DNA of 64,000 nucleotides from positions 248,001-312,000 of the forward strand of contig JAUKNK010000326.1 of the NCBI GenBank assembly GCA_030765055.1. The letters run 5' to 3'. Numbering within the stretch: the first letter of the stretch is position 1; each line of letters starts with the position of its first letter. Shown one piece after another: positions 44,956-55,120 of this stretch. This stretch comes from Mantis religiosa. Its lineage: Eukaryota > Arthropoda > Insecta > Mantodea > Mantidae. The notes under the pieces are model-generated. The model saw nothing but the letters and a program-made list of their open reading frames with translations. It was not told where the DNA came from and ran no database searches. The position numbers and the translations under genes were made by a program.

Positions 44956-46180
44956 ATGGGAAAGAAAAACGCAGCTAAAGGCAAGAAGACCAGCCAATCA
45001 GTGCAGCAATCGCCTGCCAGCTCTCGGGCACCGTCTCCCGCCTCTCCGCCACTACCGGTGGCGAAGTTCTGGGCAAGTAGCTCTTCACTGAGGCCCGCTT
45101 CCCCTAGCCCTCTGGATGTGTGCCAGGCTCCCAGGCAACTCCTGGAGAGTCCTAGCAGTCAACATCGACGCAGCACAGAGTGTCGAGTCAAGAAGACTAC
45201 TGCTGCCGCTAAGCAGGGAATCACCGGAGAGGAGCCTAGCTCGCAACAGTCTCTATCAGAACCTGGTTCTGCTTCAAAGCTGGAAGCAAGCCAGTCAACA
45301 CCGGCCACCAGCCAGCCGCCGCCATGCAACAACCATCCAAACACAGCAGCCAGCGCACCACATTAAGTACCTGACCTCGCCTCCCAGCCGAGAGCAGGAC
45401 AGCTCAAATCGGCAGTTAGCTGTCAACCGTCATTACCCACATATCGTACCAGCATAGTGGTGAAGGGAGTGCCCCGGGACCTACAAACACGCTTCGTGCC
45501 TGCTGCAGCGCAGCATCAGTGGCCTTCAGCAACAAGGGTACAGTGCATCACATCAGCCTGGGGCCCGACACCACTGGTCAGCTTGGAGCTAGCCAGAACC
45601 GCACAACTCGCTCTGCACATAGCATGACCTCTGCCACTGCCGTAGCTATTGTGCCTCTTGTGGAGGGCACAATCACTACACAATGCAGGTGCACTGCCCC
45701 CAGCATCCCTGTAGGAAGGCATCACTTATTCCACCAGCGCCGTTATCTTCTCAACGACAGCTGAGTACGTCACAGCCGCCACATGAGCAACTTCAACAGC
45801 CAACATCACTAAACTCTATCAGCCAGGGGCAGCTCAAGGAGGAAGTCCAGGGTCTGGTGGAGGCCATTTGGGTTCTCCATTCAAAGTTCCTGGTCGTGAG
45901 GGCCAAACTGACCAACTTGGAGGAACTTCTTGCAGAGCTCATGACTTCATCTGCGCATCAAGTTTCAGCACACACGAATATCAGCACAGAACTTGCAGAA
46001 TTACAAGAGCACATAAGGAGAAGCCTGAATTTTCAATCAGACATCGCGACACACACACACTCATGCTCTGGAAACTCATCAAGGAGGAAGTGGTAGTCCT
46101 CCAGACGAAGTTCGACGGACCCAACACCAGAGGCCGTCTCCAACCGCCGCAGAGACCACACACTCGTCAACAACCTTAAT
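44956..46180 (+). pseudogene. element C ORF1 remnant (basic, Pro/Ser-rich; coiled coil)
   Basis: ATG 44956 begins MGKKNAAKGKKTSQSVQQ, a basic N-terminus followed by Pro/Ser/Ala-rich sequence open to 45366. The sequence then shifts frame; a region reading TYRTSIVVKGVPRDLQ lies near 45440, and another frame (45683-46096) encodes GQLKEEVQGLVEAIWVLHSK and further heptad-like sequence. At least two frameshifts are needed to connect the pieces. No zinc knuckle was found. Being directly upstream of an ORF2 remnant and downstream of a UTR, it is read as ORF1, but its protein differs strongly from ORF1 of element A. Confidence 0.5.
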
Positions 46181-46189
46181 TCCTCATTC

Positions 46190-46516
46190 ACTTCCAAACA
46201 AGACCGCTCACTACTCCCTGACATATTATCCAGAATCAAGTTACACCCCACTCCTAATAAGCAAGGGCGTAAGCAGTGCCTTGGACATGCTTACGTCCTG
46301 CTCCATTCCTCACCTTGGACCAGGCTTCGGCCTGGCCAATATATCCCTTCCTTGAATCCGCAGGTGCTTAAGGCGGTACTGCCTCAGCACCACTCCTAAA
46401 TACTCAGTGGGTGAAGTTTTTTAGTAGGTAGGGCTGACGGTTCGATTTCCCAGAGGAGTCCCACACTCCAATCCCAGGGTAAGTGCATTTTTCCTCCACT
46501 CGAAGAAACCCACCTC
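46190..46516 (+). other. unassigned stretch of element C with two strong hairpins and a tRNA-like B box
   Basis: Arms CGTAAGCA and TGCTTACG (46268-46275, 46288-46295) form an 8-bp stem. CCAGGC-TTCG-GCCTGG (46320-46335) forms a 6-bp stem capped by a UUCG tetraloop in RNA. Near 46440 a GGTTCGATTTCCC string resembles a pol III B box, so a SINE fragment may be inserted here. Confidence 0.4.
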
Positions 46517-46764
46517 TAAAACCGCCTTAAAATACCGCCAAACCTTGCAAATCCTCTCCTTACGTAAAATCCTATCTGTCCCTATCCGCACGATTACTGC
46601 CCGCCTTCATCAAGAAACCCATATCCCCGACATCCCCGAGGCCGTAATAGAAGGAGCCTCTTCCATCTGGGCGCGCATACGGCAACATAGCATTTCCAAA
46701 AATTAACAACATTGGGAAAGGTGAAACAAAACACCGTAAGCATGCACGCATAAAACTATTCTAA
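46517..46764 (+). pseudogene. element C ORF2 C-terminal remnant
   Basis: The nucleotides align with 7000-7243 of element A and 47930-48187 of element B, e.g. CGTAAAATCCT, CATCTGGGCGCGCAT and ACATTGGGAAAGG. The frame ends in ARIKLF and a stop at 46764, matching RIKAY in B. Frameshifts are present. It is only the extreme end of ORF2, downstream of the RT domain. Confidence 0.75.
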
Positions 46765-46891
46765 TGCCACCGTTACACCACAATGTGCACCCAAGTTCTT
46801 CCGGCCCAGACCCTTCCCCATATGCAGAGGCCGCCGCCAAAGCAGCCCAGGAGACATCAGCACGCTGCCGCACGGAGCAGTGTAAATAGTG

Positions 46892-46893
<2 letters not shown>

Positions 46894-46958
<65 letters not shown>
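46894..46958 (+). repeat. (GT)32 microsatellite in the 3' UTR of element C
   Basis: A long perfect GT run at the same relative position as in A, B and D. Confidence 0.95.
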
Positions 46959-46963
<5 letters not shown>

Positions 46964-47213
46964 AAAAGTGAAAAATAAGGGCGTGCAAATATTGTACATA
47001 CCAATAAAAAAAGGACACTGAAAAAGACTAACTTAATAAAACTTTTCTCGGTGGGCTAAGAAAGGTCACCGTATGGGTTTTATATATAACCATGTAGACA
47101 ACAAGCATTTAATTTCCAAAATATAACCTCAATGGAAATTTTAGCCTGTAAGCAGGGCCCCTTTGTACCGGCACCATGCCATGAAACAGAAAATAAAAAC
47201 ATGAAACCTGCTC

Positions 47214-47559
47214 TTTTATGGGTACATTGTCAATTTCATTATATGATTTTATAATCAGAGTGTTGGTACTTGTATCCAGTTATAACAACAAATATCTATA
47301 AATACGTTTTCTTCTCAGAAATGTCAGCTGAGTCATAGCACTGAAACGTATATGACGTTGGTTGCGCTTGTAGAGTTGGCAAAAAACATGCTCATCTAAG
47401 TGTTGGGCACATTAATTTGTTGAAAGTGATGTTAGTAATATAATTAATTTTATTAGCTAAGTAATGCACTTATTTCATGTCCATCAATAAAATTATTTGC
47501 AAAAAGTGGTACAGATAAAATATCAGAGTAGTGCCTGCTCTTGTAAACATTTATGAATA
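47214..47559. repeat. background block W after the shared insertion site
   Basis: This begins TTTTATGGGTACATTGTC and includes GAAATGTCAGCTGAGTCATA. No gene is seen. Confidence 0.65.
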
Positions 47560-47907
47560 AGACACACTATTTTAGTTATGTTGATTGTCCACAGCAAGAG
47601 ATGTTCTTGGTTATGAAACATTGAAGGTTCCAATACCCTTACCGACCGCTTACTGCTGGCCAGAGATGTCACCACGTGTAATATGTTACAGGAGGATAGA
47701 GGATTTGAAATTATTTACAAAGCCGAATAGTCAATTTTAAATATTTCGTTTACATACAGTTAGGTTTTTCTTATGTTACATTTAGTAAGAATTACAGCAG
47801 GCTTGAGTGTAAACAAAGAACATCGAATTGATAAATAGTTACATCTGAGAAGGAAAGTCATCATTCCACTTATCACTCATTCCACTCATTCAGTCCACAC
47901 ATCAAGT
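47560..47907. repeat. background block T, left part, with target repeat of element B
   Basis: Matches 31770-32150. The landmark CCAGAGATGTCACCACGTG is at about 47660. The last 13 bases, CCACACATCAAGT (47895-47907), are the left target-site duplication of element B. Confidence 0.75.
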
Positions 47908-48187
47908 CCTGTACGCCTGCGTGGTCTGGGCCAACGCCTCCAAAAACGTCCTAAAGTATCTCCAAACCGTACAAAACCTATCCCTACGCAAAATCCTGTC
48001 TGCTCCTATCCGAACAACAACTGCCACCATTCACCAAGAAACCCACGTCCCTTACATCAACGAGGCCATCAACAAACGTGCCTCTTCCATCTGGGCGCGC
48101 ATCCGACACCATCAAAACCCCACCATACACAATATTGGGAAAGGCGAACCCAAGCACCGAAAACACGACAGAATCAAAGCATATTGA
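47908..48187 (+). pseudogene. element B ORF2 C-terminal fragment
   Basis: An open frame starting inside ORF2 (VLYACVVWANASKNVLKYLQ) and ending DRIKAY at 48187. It is the cleanest copy of this region in the window and was used to place the ORF2 end of A and C. No RT motif is left. The start is the truncation point of the insertion, not a real initiation codon. Confidence 0.85.
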
Positions 48188-48297
48188 AGAAAATCAAAAA
48201 TAAAAAGCAAAACGACTGCAAAATTATGCGTGCCCAACCCTTCCTGGCTCAGGCCACGCTCCCCGGCAATGGCCGCCATCATCGGCAGCCCAGGAGT

Positions 48298-48502
48298 GAG
48301 TGAGTGAGTGAGTGTGTTGTGGTTAAGGGCCCGTCGACAACAAGGTCATTTGGGCCCCAAGTCAACACTAAAACCTAAAAGTTATAAAAAAAATTAGCTA
48401 AAAAGGTAAAATGTAATAAAACCACACAACTGTTAAAAGGACATAAAACCATCTAAAAGTTATAATTTAAAAGCTCTAAAATTAATAAATATAAAATGCA
48501 AG
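48298..48502 (-). other. 3' UTR of element H with terminal hairpin and (CACT)n tail
   Basis: On the minus strand it ends with GGCCC and GGGCC arms about 20 bases apart, then CTTAACCACAACA and four to five CACT units. The last 49 bases recur alone as the insertion at 11222-11270, which marks this hairpin as the likely RT recognition signal. Confidence 0.8.
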
Positions 48503-51500
48503 TTAGACTTGTTTGTTAAAACCGATTTTAAATACAAACCGCAGAACCTTATCCACGGCCACTGGGTCGTTCCCTAAAATACCGTGCAAATTAGCTCTTA
48601 GGCCCAAAGACAGGCGAACGCGGGGGTATTGCGGGCAATCCAGCAATACATGCCGCACGGTGAGAGGTACTGCACACGGAGCACACACAGGGGCCGGTTC
48701 CCCTCTTAATAGATGGCCATGCGTTGCACGTGTGTGCCCAATTCTCAGCCGGGTGAGTATCACCTCGGCCCGCCGGTTATCCCTGCAGGAAGATGGCCAG
48801 GGTTGTACGCTCTCCTTTATCGCCCTCGGTTGTGTGCCCTCCAAAGCTGTCCAGGATTGCTGCCAAGGAGATAGGAGTTGGCGACGGAAAAAACGTTGCA
48901 CATCCTGGTACGGCACCGTAGTTGTTAAACTCCGGGGCAAACGGCAAGCGGACTTAGCAGCCGCGTCCGCCTCCTCGTTCCCGGAAATCCCAACATGGCT
49001 TGGGGTCCAATTAAAAACAAAATTTTATACCCGACCGAGCATTTGCGAAATCTGGGTCTGTATTTTTAAAACCAGTGTGTGAGTGGCAGTGTGCTGTTGC
49101 AAGGCCTGAAGTGCACTTAGGCAGTCAGTGCAGACGATAAAAGAGCCAGGAGCTAACTTGCAAATAAAAAGGAGCAAATAAAAGATGGCATACAGATCTG
49201 CTGAGAAGACCGAAGTGGAGTCCAGAAGTCGAAATTTATGAGCCTCACCGTTAATGAAGAATGCGCAACCCGTAGCGTTACCTAACTGGGAACGGTCTGT
49301 AAAGACCGGAACATAGTTAGGGTAACGGCCCAGTAATTCGGCAAAAAGTTGTTGGAACACCGAATGTGGAGTAGCGAGTCTAGAGTTGTTTGAAAGAGCG
49401 AGATCGAACCGCGCACGATTGAGCTGCCATGCAGGATAGGGGCAGATGGACGATCTCTCCACGCGAGGCATTCGGAGGCCATGCGAATGTAGTAGATCCC
49501 GAAATCTTATTCCCACGGGGCGAGTCCTAGCCCCAGGGCGCATATAACGGTGGACTAAATCTGGACACAGAACTGGTTTAAAACAAGTATGATTGGGATA
49601 ACTTGCCAACTTCGAAACGTATGAGCAGAGTAACAGCGAGCGACGAATATGGAGTGGAGGTTCGCCTGAGTCTGCATAGAGGCAGTCGACTGGACTGGTG
49701 CGGAAAGCTCCTGTGGCAAGGCGGATGCCAGTATGATGCACGGTGTCTAGAAGGCGAAGTTTAGAGGCGGTCCCTGCGCCATAAATAAAAATGCCATAGT
49801 CCAGCTTGGACCGAACCAGAGAGCGGTACAGCCACAACATTACCGTGCGATCGCCTGCCCAAGATGTTCCAGATAATACCTTCAGCACCCGAAGAGAACG
49901 ATCGCAAGAGGCTCGAAGGTGACGAATGTGGTGCTCCCAATTGAGTTGTCGGTCCAAGTAGAGGCCCAAGAACTTCAGGTGCGAGACAAATGGCACGGGT
50001 GTGCCGTTCAAATGAAGGTCAGGAGGCGGGTGAATACCTCGTAGGCGGTGAAAGTGGATACACTGCGTCTTCGTAGCTGAAAAACGGAAGCCTGTTTGAA
50101 GCGCTTAAGCTGCTAGCTGGGTAATGGTCAGCTGCAGTTGGCGCTCAATGTGATCTATGTTGGCAGACCTATAATAAACTGCGAAGTCGTCAACATAGAG
50201 GGATGATGGAATTCCACTTCGAACGGCACTAGTGTTGCCGTTAATCGCTACGGCAAAAAGGGTGACGCTCAAAATTTACCCTTGAGGTACGCCGTTCTCC
50301 TGCATCCGCTCCAGTGATATCGTGTTACCTATGCGAACCCGAAAACGGCGAAGTTTTAAAAAGTGCATAGGAATTCGGGTAGATGACCACGCATACCATA
50401 ACCGTGTAGTTTACGGAGTATGCCGTACCGCCAGGTGGTGTCATATGCCTTGTCCAGGTCGAGGAACACGCCCACGGCGTGCTGTTCCAGTAGAAACGCA
50501 TCGGAAATATACCCCTCAAGGCGTGTTAGATTATCGACACTTGAGCGATGGCGACGAAAACCGCATTGCAAGTTGGACAGATGGTTATGTTTTTCTAGCC
50601 ACCAATTTAACCGTGCGTTTATCATTCGCTCGAAGGTCTTACAGATAACACTCGTCAGGCAAATGGGGCGATAGCTAGATGGTTGCGTGCGGTCCTTTCC
50701 GGGTCGAGGGATGGGGATTACAATACCCTCTCGCCAGGAGGAAGGGAAAACTCGCTCATGCCAAATGCGGTTATAGATGTTTAAAAGGAAACATAGCGCC
50801 TCAGATCGAAGATGTAGCAGCATCTGTCGGTGTACGTCATCGGGACCTGGAGAAGAATCCTTTGCTAACGCCAGAGAATGGGCGAACTCGGCTGCGGTAA
50901 AAGGTTGGTTGTACGGCTCGTTGCAGTCACTATTAAAATTAAGTGGTACCCGCTCCGCCTTTTCCTTAATAGGCAGGAAGAGAGCGTCATAGCGGGCAGT
51001 TTGGCTCGTGGCAGCAAATCTGGTAGCTAGGGCTTCAGCTATGTCCTGCTCGGTGGTGCACATGGAGCCGTTGATGGCAAGGCCGGGAATTACCCTCCTG
51101 AGATACTTGCCATACATCCGCCGAACAGCTGACCATACTTGTTGGGTAGAGCTGCGCCGGGAAAGCGAAGACACATAGGCTTCCCAAGATTTACGCTTTG
51201 CGTTGCGTAGTATAAAGCGTGCCCTAGAGCGAGAACGGTTGAAGGCGACGAAGTTCCCTTCCGTCGGGTGCCGCTGAAAACTGCTCAAGGCACGTTTGCG
51301 TGCTTTGACAGCCAAACTGCATTCCTCGGACCACCACGGTAGAGGGATATGACGTGGTATAGGTGAACCTCGAGGAATGCTGGATTCTGCTGCGAGCAGG
51401 ATCAAGCAAGTAAAATATTCGACCATTTCATCGATGGTGTCGAAACTATCGTCGATGAGGTGTATGAGGGATTGGAATTTTCCCCAGTTAGCTTTGGAAA

Positions 51501-52188
51501 TAATCCAGCGAGGATGTCGAGAAGGTGCACATTGGCGTCCAGAAACATGAATGTTAATGGGGTAATGATCACTGCCAAAGAGGTCGGAAAGTACTGACCA
51601 CTCAAGCAGTGGTACTAATGACGGACTGCAGAAGGAAAGGTCTAGTACGGAATGTGTACCATAAGCGGATGATAGGAATGTCGGGTCACCAGTATTTAGC
51701 AGAAGCAGGTCAGACTTATCGAAGACGTCTACGAGGAGGCATCCACGGGCATCATCAGTGTCTGATCCCCAGAGCGTGTGCTTGGCATTCAAATCTCCCA
51801 CTAGGAGTAGTGGTGAGGGGAGCTGTGCCAATAGAGCTTGAAGATCACGCTCTGGAACTATACTGAGCGGCGGCAGGTACATGTTGCAGATGGTAAAACT
51901 GATGCTCTCCAGCTGCATCCGAACGGCCACAGCTTGCAATGGTGTGGTGAGAGGAACGTTGGCGGCTGAGATGTTAGGCGCCACTAAGGTAGCAACGCCA
52001 CCGCTTGCACGCATACCTGCAAGAGAGTCGCCTCTAAATGCAGAGAAAGTGTGAAGGTGTAACGAGTGATTGGGATGTAAGTGGGTTTCCTGGAGACAAA
52101 TAATTGATGGTGACCGTTGAGAAACTAAATGTTGTAGGTCTTGAGCACGAGCTCGAAAACCATTGACATTCCACTGGATTATTTCCAT
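48503..52188 (-). pseudogene. element H ORF2: AP endonuclease, reverse transcriptase, RNase H; few lesions
   Basis: ATG at 52188, nine bases after the ORF1 stop. The first 610 codons are open. Endonuclease: QWNVNGFR (5-12), QETHLH (33-38), GDLNAKH (131-137), GSDHYP (205-210), all catalytic residues kept. RT: YRPICLTSVICKTFE, QCGFR, FLDLDKAYDTTW, then a frameshift near 50356, a stop near 50276, YVDD at 50186-50197, a stop near 50105, and LKFLGLYLDRQLNW. RNase H: FTDRSQ, SADLYAI, CTDCLSALQAL, then a frameshift near 49025 and HVGISGNEEAD. The second acidic residue is Asp instead of the usual Glu. The C-terminus has CAPC-x7-H-x4-C. ORF2 nicks the target, copies the RNA, and RNase H would remove the RNA strand. 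Confidence 0.88.
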
Positions 52189-52197
52189 AAAGAGTTT

Positions 52198-52799
52198 TTA
52201 GCGGGCCGTTTTAACCTTTTTCTTGACCTTGGCTGATTTGGGCCCTACGATTCGAAAATCGTTAGCCTCCTGTGACTCCGCTGATGTTCGGGAGTCAGAA
52301 CTCCTACGGCTCGTAGAAAGAGACCGGGATCTAATAGAGGGCGAGCGACTTCGCGATCTATGTGTTGGCCGGGATCGGTTTAACGGCTAGAAAGTCAGTC
52401 TGCGGGGATGCGTGGGCGACAGGGACGTGTTGAACAGCAACAGTGGTATTAGGAGTACGGCGAGCTGCTAATGCATATCCAGTAGTAGTGTTAGGAGGCT
52501 TCAGTTGTTCGAAGCGCCGCCGTGCCTCTGGAAAAGTCAGGCGTTCCTTTACACGTAGCTCCTGAATACTTTTTTCGTCCGTGAATCTAGGGCACTGTCG
52601 CGAACTGGAGGGATGACTACCACCACAGTTCACGCAACAAGGTGTTCGACTGCAGTTAGGGTCGTCATGTTTCGGTAGGCCACATTGCTCACAAAGAGCA
52701 GGATTGGTACATGTGACCTTAGTATGTCCGAACCGCTGATATTGGAAACAGCGCATGGGGTTCGGGACATACTGGCGGACGCTAGCCCGTTTATAGCCG

Positions 52800-52856
<57 letters not shown>

Positions 52857-53308
52857 GGTAACTTCGTCCCAGCAAAAGTTAGAAATACCGTACGTAATGG
52901 GAACTCCTTGCCATCTTGCTCCCGTGTTAGCCGGTACGCCTGTCAAACAAGTTGTTCAGAGAGGCAACTTACTATTTCTTCATTTGCTAGACCATCTAAG
53001 CTGGAGGTGGTGACTACTCCTCTGCACGTATTCAGCGTTTTGTGTGGGGCTACCCGGATAGGGTAGGAGCCCAACAAAGACGCTTTTTGCAGCTTTTTAG
53101 ACTGGTCTGCAGTTGAGGTCTCTACCAGTAAGCTACCGTCTCGGAGACGCGAAGCGTTTTTGACAGGGCCACTGATCTTATCTATTTCACGCTTTATATA
53201 AAATGGGCTAATATCCTTAAACGTTTTGCCATCAAATGCCAAGTTCATCAATAAATAAGGGTCAATGAAGGAGGTTTTGCGCGGAGACATAATGATATAG
53301 ACCCCCAT
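52198..53308 (-). pseudogene. element H ORF1: zinc knuckles, RS-rich tail, in-frame TA microsatellite
   Basis: The frame starts at 53308 (or at MSPRKTSFI, ATG 53290). A TGA lies at 52943-52945. The frame then continues to LPEYI, runs through the TA microsatellite as Tyr-Ile repeats, and resumes as CGYKRASVRQYVPNPMRCF. Knuckles are CFQYQRFGHTKVTC, CEQCGLPKHDDPNC and CVNCGGSHPSSSRQC. A one-base shift near 52378 leads into the tail with RSRPTHRSRSRSP and a basic end KKKVKTAR, stopping at 52198. ORF1 proteins of this type bind the element RNA; the RS-rich tail is suggestive of RNA or chromatin contact but is unproven. Confidence 0.82.
52802..52853 (-). repeat. (TA)26 microsatellite inside element H ORF1
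   Basis: Uninterrupted TA run of about 52 bases. The flanking coding sequence is in the same reading frame on both sides, so it reads as a Tyr-Ile stretch and not as a frame break. Related gags would have only a few codons here. Confidence 0.9.
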
Positions 53309-54070
53309 CCGGAACCGTCAGCGTCAGCCTGCCATCCGGGGGTTAAAGAAAGAAAGACACAGAATCTTCACGGTCTGTGCCGTCATGCGGACCCCACCCA
53401 TGACCGATCTCATTTGTACCTCAGAAAAGCTACCCTTCAATATCCACTGCTTGTCCGTATGGGTAAACCGTTCACCACGCACACCCCGGCTTTATGCCCC
53501 TACCACAGGTGTAACCGCCTGTGGCTCCCCACTTTAGGCCGCGCTGCGCATAAAGGGACACGCGGATTCAGGGGACTTGTGGTTGATTACACCGGGGTTC
53601 CGTCAACGGTAACACGTCCGGTCCGTGATACTAACCCAACGGCAACACGGCCGTCGGGAGATTAACACAGACCGGGCCCTCAAGAAGCTACGTGGGTGTA
53701 CTTGACGGTGTGGACGGGCTCCGCACCTAAGGCTACACATAGGGGCAGTGCGAAGGGTCCGCTCAACCTTCACTTTTGAGACCTCCGGAGAGCACACATG
53801 TCGGAAGCCGCGCTGAAAACCGTGGGACAGAACCACGGAGATAGGAGAGATCCCTGCTGGTGAGACAGGAGTTATAAACCCAAGACGTTACGTGCTAATA
53901 ATAATAATAAAAACTAGAAGAGGAAGAATGTGATGCTTACTGACAAGCAGTAACTCAACGTGGCACAGTTGATGGAGATGAAGGGGATGAATTGGGGGTG
54001 AGTGGCTAGGGACCCCGGGATCGCCAATCCCGTACCTACCGTAGTAGGTCCCTGGGGAAAAATACCAGAG
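53309..54070 (-). other. 5' UTR of element H
   Basis: About 760 GC-rich bases between the ribozyme and ORF1, with many small inverted repeats and a (TAA)5 run near 53895-53910. No supported coding region. Small open frames here are treated as chance. Confidence 0.65.
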
Positions 54071-54231
54071 CCTCTTCTGCCAGTTTTCGAGGTTACTGAT
54101 GGGCCTTCTCGGCAGCCGTAGCGGTCCTGGGGTACACAAAGTCCACACCGTACATCACCCCATCAGTCAGTCCCCTACTTCCTGTTGCCCACCCCTCGGG
54201 ACGAGGACCGCAGAGGTTGGATTTTGAGGGG
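54071..54231 (-). ncRNA. HDV-like self-cleaving ribozyme at the 5' end of element H
   Basis: The transcript would begin CCCCUC at the first element base (54231). P1: CCCCUC with GAGGGG (54226-54231 with 54192-54197). P3: GG with CC around an 8-nt loop UCCUCGUC, close to the HDV loop UCCUCGCU. Directly after P1 comes UGGGCAAC (54191-54184), identical to HDV. P4 includes the perfect 9-bp pair ACUGAUGGG / CCCAUCAGU (54159-54167 with 54095-54103). The candidate catalytic C is in UGGCAGA, followed by AGAGG (54075-54071), which pairs with CCUCU (54216-54212) as P2. Cleavage would fall exactly at the element 5' end. P2 and the base of P4 are weaker than in HDV. Confidence 0.65.
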
Positions 54232-54246
54232 CGGCAGCCCAGGAGT

Positions 54247-54372
54247 CAGCTACCCGGTGCCGCACAGCCTAACTGCGAACATTGTAAATATTGTACATAG
54301 CCAAGTCTGCACAGTGTAGTGCGTGTGATATTGGGACGTACGTGGTATGCCCAGGTGTGTGTGCGCGCGCGC

Positions 54373-54404
<32 letters not shown>

Positions 54405-54649
54405 ACGCGCGCAAGATAAGCGCAGTATAAATGTGTAAATATAAAACAAGAAAAAGAAAGACAGAGACAAATAACGAGATAAAACTGGTTCTGGGAGACC
54501 TCAGAATAGGTCGCCGTATGGGTTTTAGGAAAACCCCAAAGGCAGTAAAAACCAAACCCAGAATTATAAACCCATGTAAATTTAGAGCCTGTAAGCCGGG
54601 TCCAATGTACCGGCACCAGGCAAATAAGTTACAAATAAAAAGCCTTAAG
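54247..54649 (+). other. 3' UTR of element B, right part
   Basis: Resumes exactly where 48297 stops once the 15-bp duplication is removed: CAGCTACCCGGTGCCGCACA, as at 7357. Contains a GC/GT microsatellite (about 54355-54403) and the subfamily 3' end. Confidence 0.9.
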
Positions 54650-55120
54650 CCACACATCAAGTGCCATTCCTTCCTTGAACTCTCCCTGCTACATACATTA
54701 AGTAAAGGGAGTATTACATTCCACCCTTAAATTCGATATCGAGAATTGATTGAAATTATGTTTTTGAACGCAGTGTATGGAAAGAAAAGCAGTTAGAGAA
54801 AAGGTTTTGTAAAGGTTTAAAACTGAAAACTGCATTGATTAAAGCAGAATTACATTCAGCTTTCCAGGAATGTGAGACAAGTGTTAAAGACAGACCTTCT
54901 ACTTAAGGTAATGTTTAAATTTTTTAAATCCAATTTTTCTATTAAAATGACCTTATTGATTACAGTGCAATGTTTGAAATTGGATGAAACGTAATCGTAT
55001 TTAAGTTGTCTAGGAATGTCTTTAGAAATGTTCTACATTTGGATCACAGTCGTCACTTGTAAACCGTAGAAGATAAACTCTTACTGCACACACAAGTAAA
55101 ACTGCTAAAACACACAATTT
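54650..55120. repeat. background block T, right part
   Basis: Starts with the right target repeat of element B (54650-54662) and continues as in 32400-32760 (GTATTACATTCCACCC, TTCGATATC). Confidence 0.75.

Larger units (their letters stand above)
44873..47213 (+). mobile_element. element C: internally deleted Jockey-like LINE
   Basis: Order: 5' UTR, a degenerate ORF1, a short unassigned stretch with hairpins (46190-46516), a remnant of the ORF2 C-terminus, and the 3' UTR with GT microsatellite. The endonuclease and RT core are missing. The 3' UTR is related to, but distinct from, that of A and B, hence a separate subfamily. The right flank resumes at CTGCTCTTTTATGGGTAC, the shared insertion site. 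Confidence 0.8.
48298..54231 (-). mobile_element. element H: full-length RNase H-bearing LINE (LOA/I-type), nested in B
   Basis: 5.93 kb on the minus strand, flanked by a perfect 15-bp duplication CGGCAGCCCAGGAGT (48283-48297 and 54232-54246). Order from the 5' end: HDV-like ribozyme, GC-rich 5' UTR, ORF1 with zinc knuckles and an RS-rich tail, ORF2 with AP endonuclease, RT, RNase H and a C-terminal CCHC box, 3' UTR with a hairpin and a CACT-repeat tail. RNase H in ORF2 together with a 5' HDV-like ribozyme is known in the LOA group (e.g. Baggins), which is the preferred assignment; the I group is the alternative. Long open stretches suggest it is among the youngest insertions here. Confidence 0.9.
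47908..54649 (+). mobile_element. element B: 5'-truncated Jockey-like LINE, split by element H
   Basis: Only the end of ORF2 and the 3' UTR are present, in two parts: 47908-48297 and 54247-54649. The flanking duplication CCACACATCAAGT is perfect (47895-47907 and 54650-54662), so both ends of the original insertion are certain. Unlike A, C, F and K, this copy lies in block T and not at the TTTTATGGG site. Confidence 0.92.

Noticed and set aside
51609..51866. Plus-strand open frames across 48513-51900
   Set aside because: Antisense shadows of element H ORF2, which has full domain support on the minus strand.
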